From UBA1206 sp050953105 (GTDB taxonomy: Bacteria > Bacillota > Clostridia > Oscillospirales > CAG-382), in contig JBMNMA010000007.1 in the NCBI GenBank assembly GCA_050953105.1, positions 1 to 64,000 on the forward strand: a stretch of 64,000 nt of DNA. Direction: 5' to 3'. Positions 10,039-18,566 of the stretch are shown piece after piece. The notes below the pieces were generated by a model. It was given only the letters and a program-made list of their open reading frames with translations. It searched no databases and had not been told where the DNA came from. The translations under genes were made by a program, and so were the position numbers. Position 1 is the first letter of the stretch. Each line of letters opens with the position of its first letter.

Positions 10039-10469
10039 TGCTGATAGAAACGTTTTTTTCGAATGTTTGTGTAAAATCAACACATGTTTTGATGTAACAT
10101 TTGGTGAAACTACCAATATTAAGCGTAGCTTTCGGTGGGGTAAGACCCTAAAAAAATACAACTTAACATGCTCCCTAACAGTAAAAATGCTGTTAGAGAG
10201 CCCGTTTTTTGTCAGAGGTTAAATATATCAAAAAATGGCTCGAATTAAGTGCAATGCTGATTATAAACGAAAAACCGAAGTTAAACCTATGGAATAATAA
10301 ATTAAATAAAATATTTTTTCAACATATTGTAAAAAGATGAAAATATGTTATGATGTTATTGTTAATCTTGTTAAAATAATTGAACAGGACAATCCGGCAA
10401 TTACTAAAAATGTGTTATTATACGACGGCCCTTCAAAAATTAATTAAAAATTACGAAAGCAGACAGACA
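10039..10469 (+). other. Gene-free stretch, possible small RNA ending at 10210
   Basis: Between the trk promoter and the next gene no ORF is convincing. A plus-strand terminator at 10170-10210 has no gene upstream of it. The AT-rich part 10250-10380 holds TATGTTATGATGTTATTG, a weak promoter candidate for the following gene. Confidence 0.4.
10170..10210 (+). terminator. Orphan intrinsic terminator
   Basis: GCTCCCTAACAG / CTGTTAGAGAGC with loop TAAAAATG and then CCGTTTTTT. It is oriented plus although the nearest upstream gene (trkA) is transcribed away from it. Confidence 0.75.
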
Positions 10470-11576
10470 ATGCAAAACATTCAAACATTTGAAAGCATAT
10501 CCAAAAGAGTATTATTTGCGTTCAGACTTTCATTTTCCGAATTTTCACCGGCTGAATCGGAAACGGTAAGTCCGGAAAGCCAGCGAATGCTGTATGATAT
10601 CTTAAATGATATTCAAAACAACCTTTATAATAACCCGTATCTTCTTGCTCTGCCGGCTGATCCGGACGATTCATATCCGTGGTATTTGTGCAACAATCAG
10701 AGGCCGGAATTAAGCGCGGTTTATACGACCGTTTTTAAAACACTGTATGATTTTTACCTTTTCCTCTATACCATGTCAAGGGACGGCGAACTGTCAGAAA
10801 ATAACATCAGCATAACAAAACAACAGCTTAAAGCTAAAAAAGCGAGCTATAAGAATACTTATGAAGATGTATTAAATACCGTTGGTATTGATGTGACAGT
10901 TTCAAAGGAAGGTGTAACGCTTTCTCATATGAACGGCAATGATGTTTTTGCCGCTTTCAAGCTGCTCGGTAACAGATGCAGCAGAACGCTTTTTGAAATT
11001 CCCGAAGCCTGGCGTGACAGCGCTAGTCTTCAAAGCAATTTGTTTTTCTTTGCCGCCTGCTGTTATAAATGTGAAGCGTTATACATATTAAACCGAATTG
11101 ACGAGCTGTATGGCATGAACGGCTTGCTTCTACGGTTAAAAGCATCCTGTGAAGAAAAGGGCTATACATTTGCCATACGAACCGTTATTGCCCAGAACGA
11201 AATAGGTATGAGTATTGATATGAAATACGGCATCGGTGGATTTCAGATAGTTTACAACGCCCGGAAAACGCAAAAAGTCGGCTTCGGGACACTAAACGGC
11301 ATCGGTGAAAAAGCAATGCTAGAGGATTTTAACAACCTTGACCATGATATGCAGGATCATTTTATAAGCATCTGCCGTTCCTGCAACGGCTGTCTTGGCT
11401 GCACTAAGGGTGGAAAAAACAAACCCTTTACGGTAAAGGTTGTATATAAAGGCGAAAATTATAACTTATGCCCCATGTTTCCTAATCACACATGGGAAAC
11501 CATGGATGAAGCTCTTGTTGACAGACTGATGAAATATCACGAACTGCAGTTGAAATATACGAAAAACGGAAAATGA
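10470..11576 (+). CDS. Uncharacterised protein with C-x2-C-x2-C-x2-C motif
   Basis: About 368 aa, mostly helical, soluble, no signal peptide. The family is not recognised. Near the C terminus it has four cysteines at perfect three-residue spacing (CRSCNGCLGC, around residue 305 from this start), followed about 20 residues later by LCPMFPNH. That layout resembles a metal or Fe-S binding site. The start is uncertain: the frame is open from a TTG at 10380; ATG 10410 has no ribosome binding site and ATG 10470 (MQNIQTFE) has only a weak purine stretch. It stands alone before another unknown gene, 163 nt downstream on the same strand. Confidence 0.7.
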   Translation: MQNIQTFESISKRVLFAFRLSFSEFSPAESETVSPESQRMLYDILNDIQNNLYNNPYLLALPADPDDSYPWYLCNNQRPELSAVYTTVFKTLYDFYLFLYTMSRDGELSENNISITKQQLKAKKASYKNTYEDVLNTVGIDVTVSKEGVTLSHMNGNDVFAAFKLLGNRCSRTLFEIPEAWRDSASLQSNLFFFAACCYKCEALYILNRIDELYGMNGLLLRLKASCEEKGYTFAIRTVIAQNEIGMSIDMKYGIGGFQIVYNARKTQKVGFGTLNGIGEKAMLEDFNNLDHDMQDHFISICRSCNGCLGCTKGGKNKPFTVKVVYKGENYNLCPMFPNHTWETMDEALVDRLMKYHELQLKYTKNGK

Positions 11577-11739
11577 GAAGGGTTAACCACAAAAACCAAG
11601 GGCAGCTTATGAGGATTTATCGGTATCGAATGTGTTTTGCATAAAACCAAAGAACTTTATCATACCTGTGCCTTTCATAAACTGATACTAATTTCGGCAG
11701 GTAAAAATATTTATATTTTAAATTTGAGGATATAAGGTT

Positions 11740-12549
11740 ATGACCGCATATGAATTGATGATAAAAACAAATCACTGCCTTATTAAAAGCGGTTATTTAA
11801 CCGAATCACTGAAGCAAAATATTGTCCGTCAGCTTATGGAAGCAAGAACCGCTCCGGAGGTTGCCAAAAAATTCTATATCGGAGTGAAATACCCCGACAA
11901 CACCGATATAAACGGACGTCAGATGTATCCGCTTTTCTTTATACCACCATACAACGACGGGAAAAAGCACAAGACAATATTCAATCAGACTCCGAAAACC
12001 CATATTTTTTCGGCAAATATGTATGAACTTGAGATACTGCGGCTGCTGCATTATTTTGCTCCGGAAAATCCTGAAATAAAATCAATGGTCGTTAAAACGC
12101 TTACACGACTTAAAACCACCTGCTTCGGATGTATGGATGACGGTGTTGGCGAATGCTTTGACACTTCGCTTGTTGTTTTGCGTTTCCTTGCCGCCGTCAA
12201 GCCGGATGAAACAGCATGGATAAAAAGCCGCATAGAGAATTTTAACAGGCATTACGCAGATAAAAAGCGTCAGTGGTATAGTATTTGGTATTATTGGCTG
12301 TGCCTGTCCGAATTACCGTTTGATATGGTAAAACCTGAGGTTGACAAGTACAAAGGCGAAATGCTCAACTGGCTTATTAATAAAAGCTGTGTTATGAACA
12401 GCGAGCATGATAAAACAATTCATCCTGTGCTTTTTTCAATACTCCGCAACAATCTTGCCCGTTATCCGGAATATGAATATATTAAAGACCGTCAGCCTTT
12501 TATAAGTGATAAAAACGGACGGTTATACTTTAATATGAAAAAAGAATAA
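11740..12549 (+). CDS. Uncharacterised 269-aa protein
   Basis: Soluble, no signal peptide. I do not recognise the family. The middle (TTCFGCMDDGVGECFDTSLVVLRFLAA, described here by its Cys-Gly-Cys and Glu-Cys-Phe residues) and the alternation of amphipathic helices recall an alpha/alpha-toroid fold as in prenyltransferase-like proteins, but this is a weak impression. The start ATG has AGGATATAAGG upstream. It follows the Cys-motif protein in the same direction and may be co-transcribed with it. Confidence 0.7.
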   Translation: MTAYELMIKTNHCLIKSGYLTESLKQNIVRQLMEARTAPEVAKKFYIGVKYPDNTDINGRQMYPLFFIPPYNDGKKHKTIFNQTPKTHIFSANMYELEILRLLHYFAPENPEIKSMVVKTLTRLKTTCFGCMDDGVGECFDTSLVVLRFLAAVKPDETAWIKSRIENFNRHYADKKRQWYSIWYYWLCLSELPFDMVKPEVDKYKGEMLNWLINKSCVMNSEHDKTIHPVLFSILRNNLARYPEYEYIKDRQPFISDKNGRLYFNMKKE

Positions 12550-12559
12550 TTGCAGGCGA

Positions 12560-12694
12560 ATGGCAGTAAAAAACAATGATGGAGGATATCATTGTTTTGG
12601 CCTCCCCGCCGTAGAGTATGCCGTGTCTAATATCTGCACCAACGATGGATGGGACATTGACAACACCGCTATGCATATCATTAACCGCCGGTAG
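12560..12694 (+). CDS. Possible 44-aa peptide or gene remnant
   Basis: ATG 12560 opens a frame encoding a peptide that ends in DIDNTAMHIINRR. The upstream GCAGGCGA is a poor ribosome binding site. The residue composition looks protein-like, and the stop lies inside the following terminator stem. It may be the tail of a lost gene. No function can be given. Confidence 0.25.
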   Translation: MAVKNNDGGYHCFGLPAVEYAVSNICTNDGWDIDNTAMHIINRR

Positions 12695-12724
12695 CAAATC
12701 AGGGTTGCTTCTGGCGGTATTTTT
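12684..12724 (+). terminator. Terminator before the opp operon
   Basis: ACCGCCGGTAGCAA / TTGCTTCTGGCGGT stem followed by ATTTTTATTATT. It separates the unknown genes from the opp cluster. The 75 nt after it contain no promoter or ribosome binding site for the truncated oppB. Confidence 0.85.
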
Positions 12725-12799
12725 ATTATTATAAGGTTTATATAATTACCCCGGATTTAACTACGACCGACATCCTTTTGCAACCGCAGACGAATAATA

Positions 12800-13321
12800 A
12801 TGATATTAACCACCGCTTTCGTGTCAATGCCATCGTTTATTATGGGCTCGTTTTTGCTATTGGTTTTTGCCGTCAGTTTAAAAATACTTCCGGCAAACGG
12901 TTCGACCACTAAGGGTCTTATTCTTCCTATAATAACACTTTCTCTGTCCCCGCTTTCCCATATAACACGTCTTACAAGATCGTCAATGCTTGACGTGCTC
13001 GGTCAGGACTACATACGCACCGCAAAGGCAAAAGGCGTTTCGGGCACAAAAATACTTTTCGGTCATGCGCTTAAAAATTCGCTTATCCCGGTTATCACTT
13101 ATTTCGGGCCTATGCTTGCATATATTGTAACAGGTTCACTTGTTGTCGAGCAGATTTTTGCGGTACCCGGCATCGGCGGAAGCTTTGTCAGCAGCATAAC
13201 AAACCGTGACTATCCTCTTATCATGGGGACAACCATTATTCTTGCCACGCTGATAGTTATAATGAATCTTATCAGTGATATACTTTACAAGGTTGTCGAC
13301 CCGAGAATAACTCTGGAATAA
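12800..13321 (+). pseudogene. oppB: 5'-truncated oligopeptide permease OppB
   Basis: Encodes the C-terminal ~170 residues of an OppB/DppB-type permease (family length about 305-340). The permease EAA loop that docks the ATPase is present (GQDYIRTAKAKGVS), as are the last three or four membrane helices, but the N-terminal helix and the periplasmic segment are missing. Homology begins at the first residues of the frame (ILTTAFVSMPSFIMG), and the sequence upstream (12730-12799) is unrelated and has no ribosome binding site. A functional permease is unlikely. Stop to oppC start is 13 nt, so the operon linkage of B-C-D-F is retained. Confidence 0.85.
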
Positions 13322-13334
13322 GGATAATACAGAT

Positions 13335-14396
13335 ATGAAAAAATTTCCCTTAACGCTGCATCTTAAAGTTGACGCATTTTTGCCCGCAACCGACGAAGAA
13401 AAGGCATATATGGTTCAAATGCGTCCCTCGACAACGTTTTTCAAAGACGGCATGAAACGGCTTTTGAAAAACAAGGTCGCTACAATCAGTATGATTGTAT
13501 TAGTTATAATCACTCTAAGCAGTATAATACTTCCCATGGTATGGCCCTACTCCTATGACCAGCAGCTGGGTGTAAAGCTGGGTAAACCGGTTGACAATTC
13601 ATATAACAACCTCCGTCCTTTCCAGTACGGCGAAACCGAAAAAGCAAAAATAGCTGCAGGTGAGAAGGTTTTTCCCCATATTATGGGGACTGACTCCGCC
13701 GGACGGGATTACTTTATCCGTATTGTTTACGGCACGAGAATATCTCTGGCAGTCGGATTTTTCGCCAGTCTGATAGTGCTTATTATCGGTATGACGGTAG
13801 GCTCCGTATCGGGATACTGCGGAGGCAAGGTTGACCTGTTCATAATGCGTATTGTGGATATCATCTATTCGCTTCCCGATATGCTGATGGTCATTCTGCT
13901 TGCCGCTGCACTAAGGCAGTCCGGACTGTCGGACGCTATTGAAGGCACCATACTTGAAAAAATCGGAAGCAATATAATCAGCCTTTTTATAGTGTTCGGG
14001 CTTTTATACTGGGTATCTATGTCAAGGCTTATCAGAGGTCAGATTCTTTCTCTCCGGGAGCAGGAATATGTGCTTGCCGCAAGAGCAACCGGAGCGCGCG
14101 GAGGCTGGATAGTCAAAAAGCATCTGATACCCAACTGCATCGGTGTTGTAATAATTTCTACCGCTCTGCAGATACCTAACGCTATATTTACCGAAAGCTA
14201 TCTTTCCTTCCTCGGACTCGGAGTAAACGCACCGATGCCTTCCCTCGGTTCCCTTGCCTCGGACGCACTTAACGGAATCAGTTCATATCCATATCGTCTG
14301 ATCATTCCGGCAGTAGTAATATCGCTCATCGTGTTATCACTCAATCTCTTCGGCGACGGTCTGCGCGATGCGTTCGACCCCAAGCTAAATAACTAA
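13335..14396 (+). CDS. oppC: Oligopeptide ABC transporter permease OppC
   Basis: A 353-aa inner-membrane permease. A cytoplasmic N-terminal tail (about 45 aa) and first helix (~50-72) are followed by an extracytoplasmic segment containing MGTDSAGRDYFIRIVYGTRISL, the typical OppC/DppC marker (given by its DxxGRD core). The permease core then has the EAA loop EQEYVLAARATGARG. Near the end, SYLSFLGLG and PSLGSLASDA are conserved in OppC proteins. It would pair with OppB, which is truncated here, so the transporter may be non-functional or use another OppB. Confidence 0.93.
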   Translation: MKKFPLTLHLKVDAFLPATDEEKAYMVQMRPSTTFFKDGMKRLLKNKVATISMIVLVIITLSSIILPMVWPYSYDQQLGVKLGKPVDNSYNNLRPFQYGETEKAKIAAGEKVFPHIMGTDSAGRDYFIRIVYGTRISLAVGFFASLIVLIIGMTVGSVSGYCGGKVDLFIMRIVDIIYSLPDMLMVILLAAALRQSGLSDAIEGTILEKIGSNIISLFIVFGLLYWVSMSRLIRGQILSLREQEYVLAARATGARGGWIVKKHLIPNCIGVVIISTALQIPNAIFTESYLSFLGLGVNAPMPSLGSLASDALNGISSYPYRLIIPAVVISLIVLSLNLFGDGLRDAFDPKLNN

Positions 14397-14412
14397 GAAA
14401 GAGCAATTAACT

Positions 14413-15435
14413 ATGGCATTACTTGAAGTAAATAATCTACATACATCCTTTTTCACCAACGCCGGAGAGGTGAAAGCGGTTAACGGTATATCCTTTAATC
14501 TCGACCGGGGCAAAGTGCTGGGCATTGTGGGGGAATCGGGTTCCGGAAAATCGGTTACCGCTTATTCCATTATGCAAATACTGGCGCCGACAGGAAAAAT
14601 CGTTGACGGTTCGATTAAATTTGACGGTAGGGAACTTGTTGGTGCGGGTGAGAGCGTTATGAAAACCATCCGCGGAAACCGGATATCTATAATATTCCAA
14701 GACCCCATGACCTCATTAAACCCTACATATACCATCGGGCATCAGCTTATGGAGGCAATACTGCTTCATACAAAACGCAACAAGAAGCAGGCTTATGAAA
14801 GAGCCGTTGAAATGCTTCGTCTTGTAAACGTAAACGAGCCTGAAAAAAGAATGAAGCAATATCCCTTCGAATTTTCCGGAGGAATGAGACAAAGAGTAAT
14901 CATCGCAATGGCACTTGCCTGCGAACCCGATATACTTATAGCGGATGAACCTACCACGGCACTTGACGTTACGATTCAGGCGCAGATACTCGAACTTATG
15001 AGCTCACTCCAGAAGGAGCTTGGAATGGCGATTATTTTAATAACCCACGACCTTGGTGTTGTGGCGCAGATGTGCGATGAAGTTATAGTAATGTATGCCG
15101 GATCAATCTGCGAACAGGGCACCGCCGACGAAATATTCTACCGTCCGGCCCATGAATATACCAAGGGGCTTATGCGCTCGATACCCACCGAAAAAACCGC
15201 AGGCAAAAAGCTACAACCCATAGCAGGAACCCCCATAGACCTGCTTAATATGCCTAAAGGCTGCCCCTTCGCACCGAGATGCGAAAACGCCATGAAAATC
15301 TGCCTTACCCAGCGTGCCGAAAGATACGACCTTGACGGGCCGCATCAAGCCGCCTGCTGGATGAATCTGAAAAAAGCCGTCAATGCCGGTGTTACAAAGC
15401 TGGAACCGGTTGAAAACGGCGCAAAGGAGGCCTGA
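14413..15435 (+). CDS. oppD: Oligopeptide ABC transporter ATPase OppD
   Basis: A 340-aa cytoplasmic ATPase. Walker A GESGSGKS near residue 39, Q-loop FQDPMTSLNP near 95, signature FSGGMRQR near 155, Walker B DILIADEPTTALD near 175, and switch His in ITHDLGVV near 215. The C-terminal oligopeptide-transporter extension carries the Cys-rich motif CPFAPRCENAMKIC found in OppD/OppF. It is positioned directly between oppC and oppF with short gaps. Confidence 0.95.
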   Translation: MALLEVNNLHTSFFTNAGEVKAVNGISFNLDRGKVLGIVGESGSGKSVTAYSIMQILAPTGKIVDGSIKFDGRELVGAGESVMKTIRGNRISIIFQDPMTSLNPTYTIGHQLMEAILLHTKRNKKQAYERAVEMLRLVNVNEPEKRMKQYPFEFSGGMRQRVIIAMALACEPDILIADEPTTALDVTIQAQILELMSSLQKELGMAIILITHDLGVVAQMCDEVIVMYAGSICEQGTADEIFYRPAHEYTKGLMRSIPTEKTAGKKLQPIAGTPIDLLNMPKGCPFAPRCENAMKICLTQRAERYDLDGPHQAACWMNLKKAVNAGVTKLEPVENGAKEA

Positions 15436-15438
15436 AAA

Positions 15439-16428
15439 ATGAATAAAAACCTGTCAGACCGTCCTTTGCTTGAAGTAAAGCATCTGAAACAGTATTTCGA
15501 TATAAACCTCAGCCTTTTCAGATCCAAACCGTTAAAAGCGGTGGACGACGTTTCCTTTGATATAAAAAAGACCGAAACCCTCGGACTTGTAGGTGAGTCC
15601 GGTTGCGGAAAGACCACCGTCGGACGCACCATACTCCACCTTTATAAACCGACGGCAGGGGAAATTATTTATGACGGCAAGCCGATTGTTTCGTCATCCG
15701 ACGTTGCAGAATTCCGTAAAAAAGCCGCTATGGTTTTTCAGGACCCGTATTCATCGTTAAATCCCCGTATGACTGTTGCCGATATTATCGGCGAACCCCT
15801 TGACGTTCACAAGCTGTATTCCACCAAGGAGGAACGGCGTGAAAAGATTCTGGAACTTATGGACCATGTCGGACTCAACAGCGAACATGCTTCGAGATAC
15901 GCTCACGAGTTTTCCGGCGGTCAGCGTCAGAGAATAGGAATCGCCCGTGCCCTTGCGGTAAACCCGGAATTTATTGTCTGCGACGAGCCGGTATCGGCAC
16001 TGGACGTTTCAATTCAGGCACAGGTTATAAATATGTTCGACGAATTGCAGGACAAACTCGGTCTTACTTACCTTTTTATAGCGCATAACCTGCTTGTTGT
16101 CAGACATATAAGCGACCGTATCGCCGTAATGTATCTTGGGAAAATTGTGGAGCTTGCCGATGCTGCCGAAATTTACGACCATCCGCTCCACCCCTATTCA
16201 AAAGCGCTTATGTCCGCAGTTCCGCAGCCCGACCCGCAGATAGCACGCGCCAATAAGAGAATAGTGCTGTCCGGTGATATCCCAAGCCCCCTTAACGCTC
16301 CGTCGGGATGCGCTTTCCGCACCCGCTGTCCCTATGCCACCCCGCAATGTGCCGAAGCGGTGCCGGAATTCAAGGAAGCCTCATCCGGTCACTTCGTTGC
16401 CTGTCACAGAGTAGCGGAAATCAACTGA
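15439..16428 (+). CDS. oppF: Oligopeptide ABC transporter ATPase OppF
   Basis: A 329-aa partner ATPase. Walker A GESGCGKTT (~57), Q-loop FQDPYSSLNPR (~105), signature FSGGQRQR (~158), Walker B FIVCDEPVSALD (~178), H-loop IAHNLLVV (~215; the usual His-Asp is His-Asn here). The C-terminal extension GCAFRTRCPYATPQC matches the OppF type. It begins 3 nt after the oppD stop with an AAAGGAGG ribosome binding site lying inside oppD. Confidence 0.95.
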   Translation: MNKNLSDRPLLEVKHLKQYFDINLSLFRSKPLKAVDDVSFDIKKTETLGLVGESGCGKTTVGRTILHLYKPTAGEIIYDGKPIVSSSDVAEFRKKAAMVFQDPYSSLNPRMTVADIIGEPLDVHKLYSTKEERREKILELMDHVGLNSEHASRYAHEFSGGQRQRIGIARALAVNPEFIVCDEPVSALDVSIQAQVINMFDELQDKLGLTYLFIAHNLLVVRHISDRIAVMYLGKIVELADAAEIYDHPLHPYSKALMSAVPQPDPQIARANKRIVLSGDIPSPLNAPSGCAFRTRCPYATPQCAEAVPEFKEASSGHFVACHRVAEIN

Positions 16429-16451
16429 ACACATTATCTTATGCATTAAAG

Positions 16452-16495
16452 CCGACATGGGATTTGGTGCAACATTTCCCCAATAGGCTTTAAAA
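16452..16495 (+). promoter_or_regulatory. oppF-oppA intergenic hairpin
   Basis: TTAAAGCC and GGCTTTAA flank a ~30-nt loop. There is no T-run after it, so it looks like an RNA processing or stabilising hairpin rather than a terminator. GAAAGGA then forms the oppA ribosome binding site. Confidence 0.4.
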
Positions 16496-16517
16496 TAAAT
16501 AATTTTGAAAGGAAAAC

Positions 16518-18287
16518 ATGATGAAAAGAGTAGTAACGTTTATTTTAGCCGCAATTCTACTTTTATCGTTGGTATCATGCGGGACAGAAAAATCTTCTGA
16601 ACTGACACCCCCGACATTAAAGTATCTTTACAATACCAGCGAGGCACACAAAGCTATCGGTGAGTATCTTCAGAGTGCTCTTGCGGTTGCCGGCATCACA
16701 ATGACGCTTGAAAACCAGGAGTGGAACACCTTCCTTAACACTCGTAAAGACGGTAACTATGCTGTTGCAAGAAACGGCTGGCTTGCCGACTATAACGATC
16801 CGATAAGCTTTTTAGACATGTGGACATCCTACTCCGGAAACAACGACGTTCAGTTCGGTAAGGGTGCTCATGCAAGCCTTAAGATGTACAGTATTGACCT
16901 TACCCCCTATGGCGGTGCTAAGATTGAGAACGGCACCTGGGCTGAGACCTATGACGTGCTTATGGGTCTTATCAAGTCAACCACCGATGAAGTTAAGCGT
17001 TTTGAAATGATGCACCTCGCCGAGGATATGCTCATGGATACCGGAGCAATCATTCCTCTTTACTTCTACACCGATCTTTATATGATCGACGATAAGGTTG
17101 AGGGCTTCTTCTCCAACCCGCTCGGATACAAATATTTCATGTTTTCTAAAGTAGACGGCAAGACCGATAACATCAACGTATGTCTTGCTTCCGAGCCCGA
17201 CACCCTTGACCCTGCTCTTAACAGTGCCGTTGACGGTGCTACCATGGTTGCACACCTCTTCTCCGGCCTTGCAAAATGGGTTAAAACGGAAGACGGCAGA
17301 CTTGAAATAGTTGCCGACTGCGCAGAAGAGCTCGTTGAAGGAACTGAAAACGAAGACGGTTCCATTACTTACGTTTACAAACTCCGCGAAGGTCTCAAGT
17401 GGTCCAACGGCGAAGAGCTCAAGGCTTCCGATTTCGTTAACTCCTGGAATCGTGCAGCTTCCGAAGAACTCGGCGCAGACTACGGCTACATGTTCGAAAT
17501 AGTTGACGGTTACGGCACGGAAAATCTCAACGCCGTTGCAGATGATGAAAACAGAACCATTACCGTTACCATCATCAACAAAGCCAAATACTGGAACGAA
17601 CTCCTTGCCTTCCCCACCTATTTCCCCGTACACAGCTCTGCTTTCAATAACGAATCATGGGCTACAGCTCCTGAAACCTACATCTGCAATGGTCCTTACG
17701 TAATGGATTCATGGGATCACAACAGCAAGATAGTTCTCAAGAAGAACAGCCACTACATTGACGCCGACGAAGTTACCATGAACCAAATTTCCTGCTACCT
17801 CTCCGATGATGCTAACAACATGCTTGCTAACTTCAAAAACGGTGACTGGCAGCTTATTGACGACGTTCCCACCAACGAAATCGCCACCCTTAAGACAGAT
17901 TTCCCCACCGAGTTCAAAATAGCCGGTCAAATCGGTACCTACTATGTTTGCTTCAACATAAACTTTGACCTTCTTCCCGGCTCCGAACTCAAAGGCGTTG
18001 AGAAAGAAAAAGCTCAGGCCGAAATCCGTAAAGCAATTGGTCTTCTCTTCGACAGAAACTACATTGTTGAACAGATAGCTCAGGGCGGCCAGGTTCCCGC
18101 TTCCTCGTTTGTTGCTATGGGTCTGACCGATGCCAACGGCTCGGGCGAATTCTATAAGCTGGCTAACAAGGCTGCTGGTAACAGCTATATCGGCTACTAT
18201 GATACTTCCAAGGAAGCTTTCGAAAGCAACACCCAAAAGGCTCTCGAAATACTCAAGAAGTATTATAAGCTTAAAGAATCTAAATAA
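16518..18287 (+). CDS. oppA: Circularly permuted oligopeptide-binding lipoprotein
   Basis: A 589-aa lipoprotein: signal peptide with lipobox LVSC (Cys21). Residues ~31-211 are the C-terminal lobe of an OppA/DppA-type (SBP_bac_5) protein: LKYLYNTSEAHKAIGEY, LENQEWNTFLNTR, GWLADYNDPISFLDMW, ending at IIPLYFYT and NPLGYKYFMFS. Residues ~217-589 are the N-terminal lobe: VCLASEPDTLDPALNS, LREGLKWSNGEELKASDFV, NGPYVM, RKAIGLLFDRNYIVEQI, ending at ALEILKKYY, exactly where the C lobe normally begins. The lobe order is therefore reversed compared with the family, with one signal peptide retained. Last gene of the opp cluster, ending at a strong terminator. An assembly or recombination artefact is possible. 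Confidence 0.85.
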   Translation: MMKRVVTFILAAILLLSLVSCGTEKSSELTPPTLKYLYNTSEAHKAIGEYLQSALAVAGITMTLENQEWNTFLNTRKDGNYAVARNGWLADYNDPISFLDMWTSYSGNNDVQFGKGAHASLKMYSIDLTPYGGAKIENGTWAETYDVLMGLIKSTTDEVKRFEMMHLAEDMLMDTGAIIPLYFYTDLYMIDDKVEGFFSNPLGYKYFMFSKVDGKTDNINVCLASEPDTLDPALNSAVDGATMVAHLFSGLAKWVKTEDGRLEIVADCAEELVEGTENEDGSITYVYKLREGLKWSNGEELKASDFVNSWNRAASEELGADYGYMFEIVDGYGTENLNAVADDENRTITVTIINKAKYWNELLAFPTYFPVHSSAFNNESWATAPETYICNGPYVMDSWDHNSKIVLKKNSHYIDADEVTMNQISCYLSDDANNMLANFKNGDWQLIDDVPTNEIATLKTDFPTEFKIAGQIGTYYVCFNINFDLLPGSELKGVEKEKAQAEIRKAIGLLFDRNYIVEQIAQGGQVPASSFVAMGLTDANGSGEFYKLANKAAGNSYIGYYDTSKEAFESNTQKALEILKKYYKLKESK

Positions 18288-18359
18288 TTAAAGAATCTTT
18301 CTCATTATTCCTTATGATTTGCACTCAGTAAGGGTAAAATTTTCACAAAAATACTGAGA

Positions 18360-18399
18360 ACAACCCCCTGCCCGTTAAAACGGGCAGGGGGTTGTTTTT
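18360..18399 (+). terminator. Strong terminator of the opp operon
   Basis: A perfect stem AACCCCCTGCCCGTT / ACGGGCAGGGGGTT followed by GTTTTTA. Confidence 0.95.
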
Positions 18400-18461
18400 A
18401 TGTGAGACAGTAAAACATATTTTTGTAATACTAATCTATATCAATAAGTCATTATATGTGA

Positions 18462-18490
18462 TTGTTTTCTATGTTTTTATATGGTATAGT
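18462..18490 (+). promoter_or_regulatory. Promoter candidate for DUF4080 radical SAM gene
   Basis: TTGTTT, a 17-nt spacer and TATAGT, with about 70 nt of leader. Confidence 0.5.
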
Positions 18491-18566
18491 TAAATATGCA
18501 GCTTGTTAGATTAAAAACACATCCCATGCTGCCCAAAACGGTGCGACAGGATATAATACTTAAACA

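Noticed and set aside
16977..17633. Minus-strand open frame inside oppA
   Set aside because: It is an antisense shadow of a biased coding region, with no ribosome binding site or recognisable protein.
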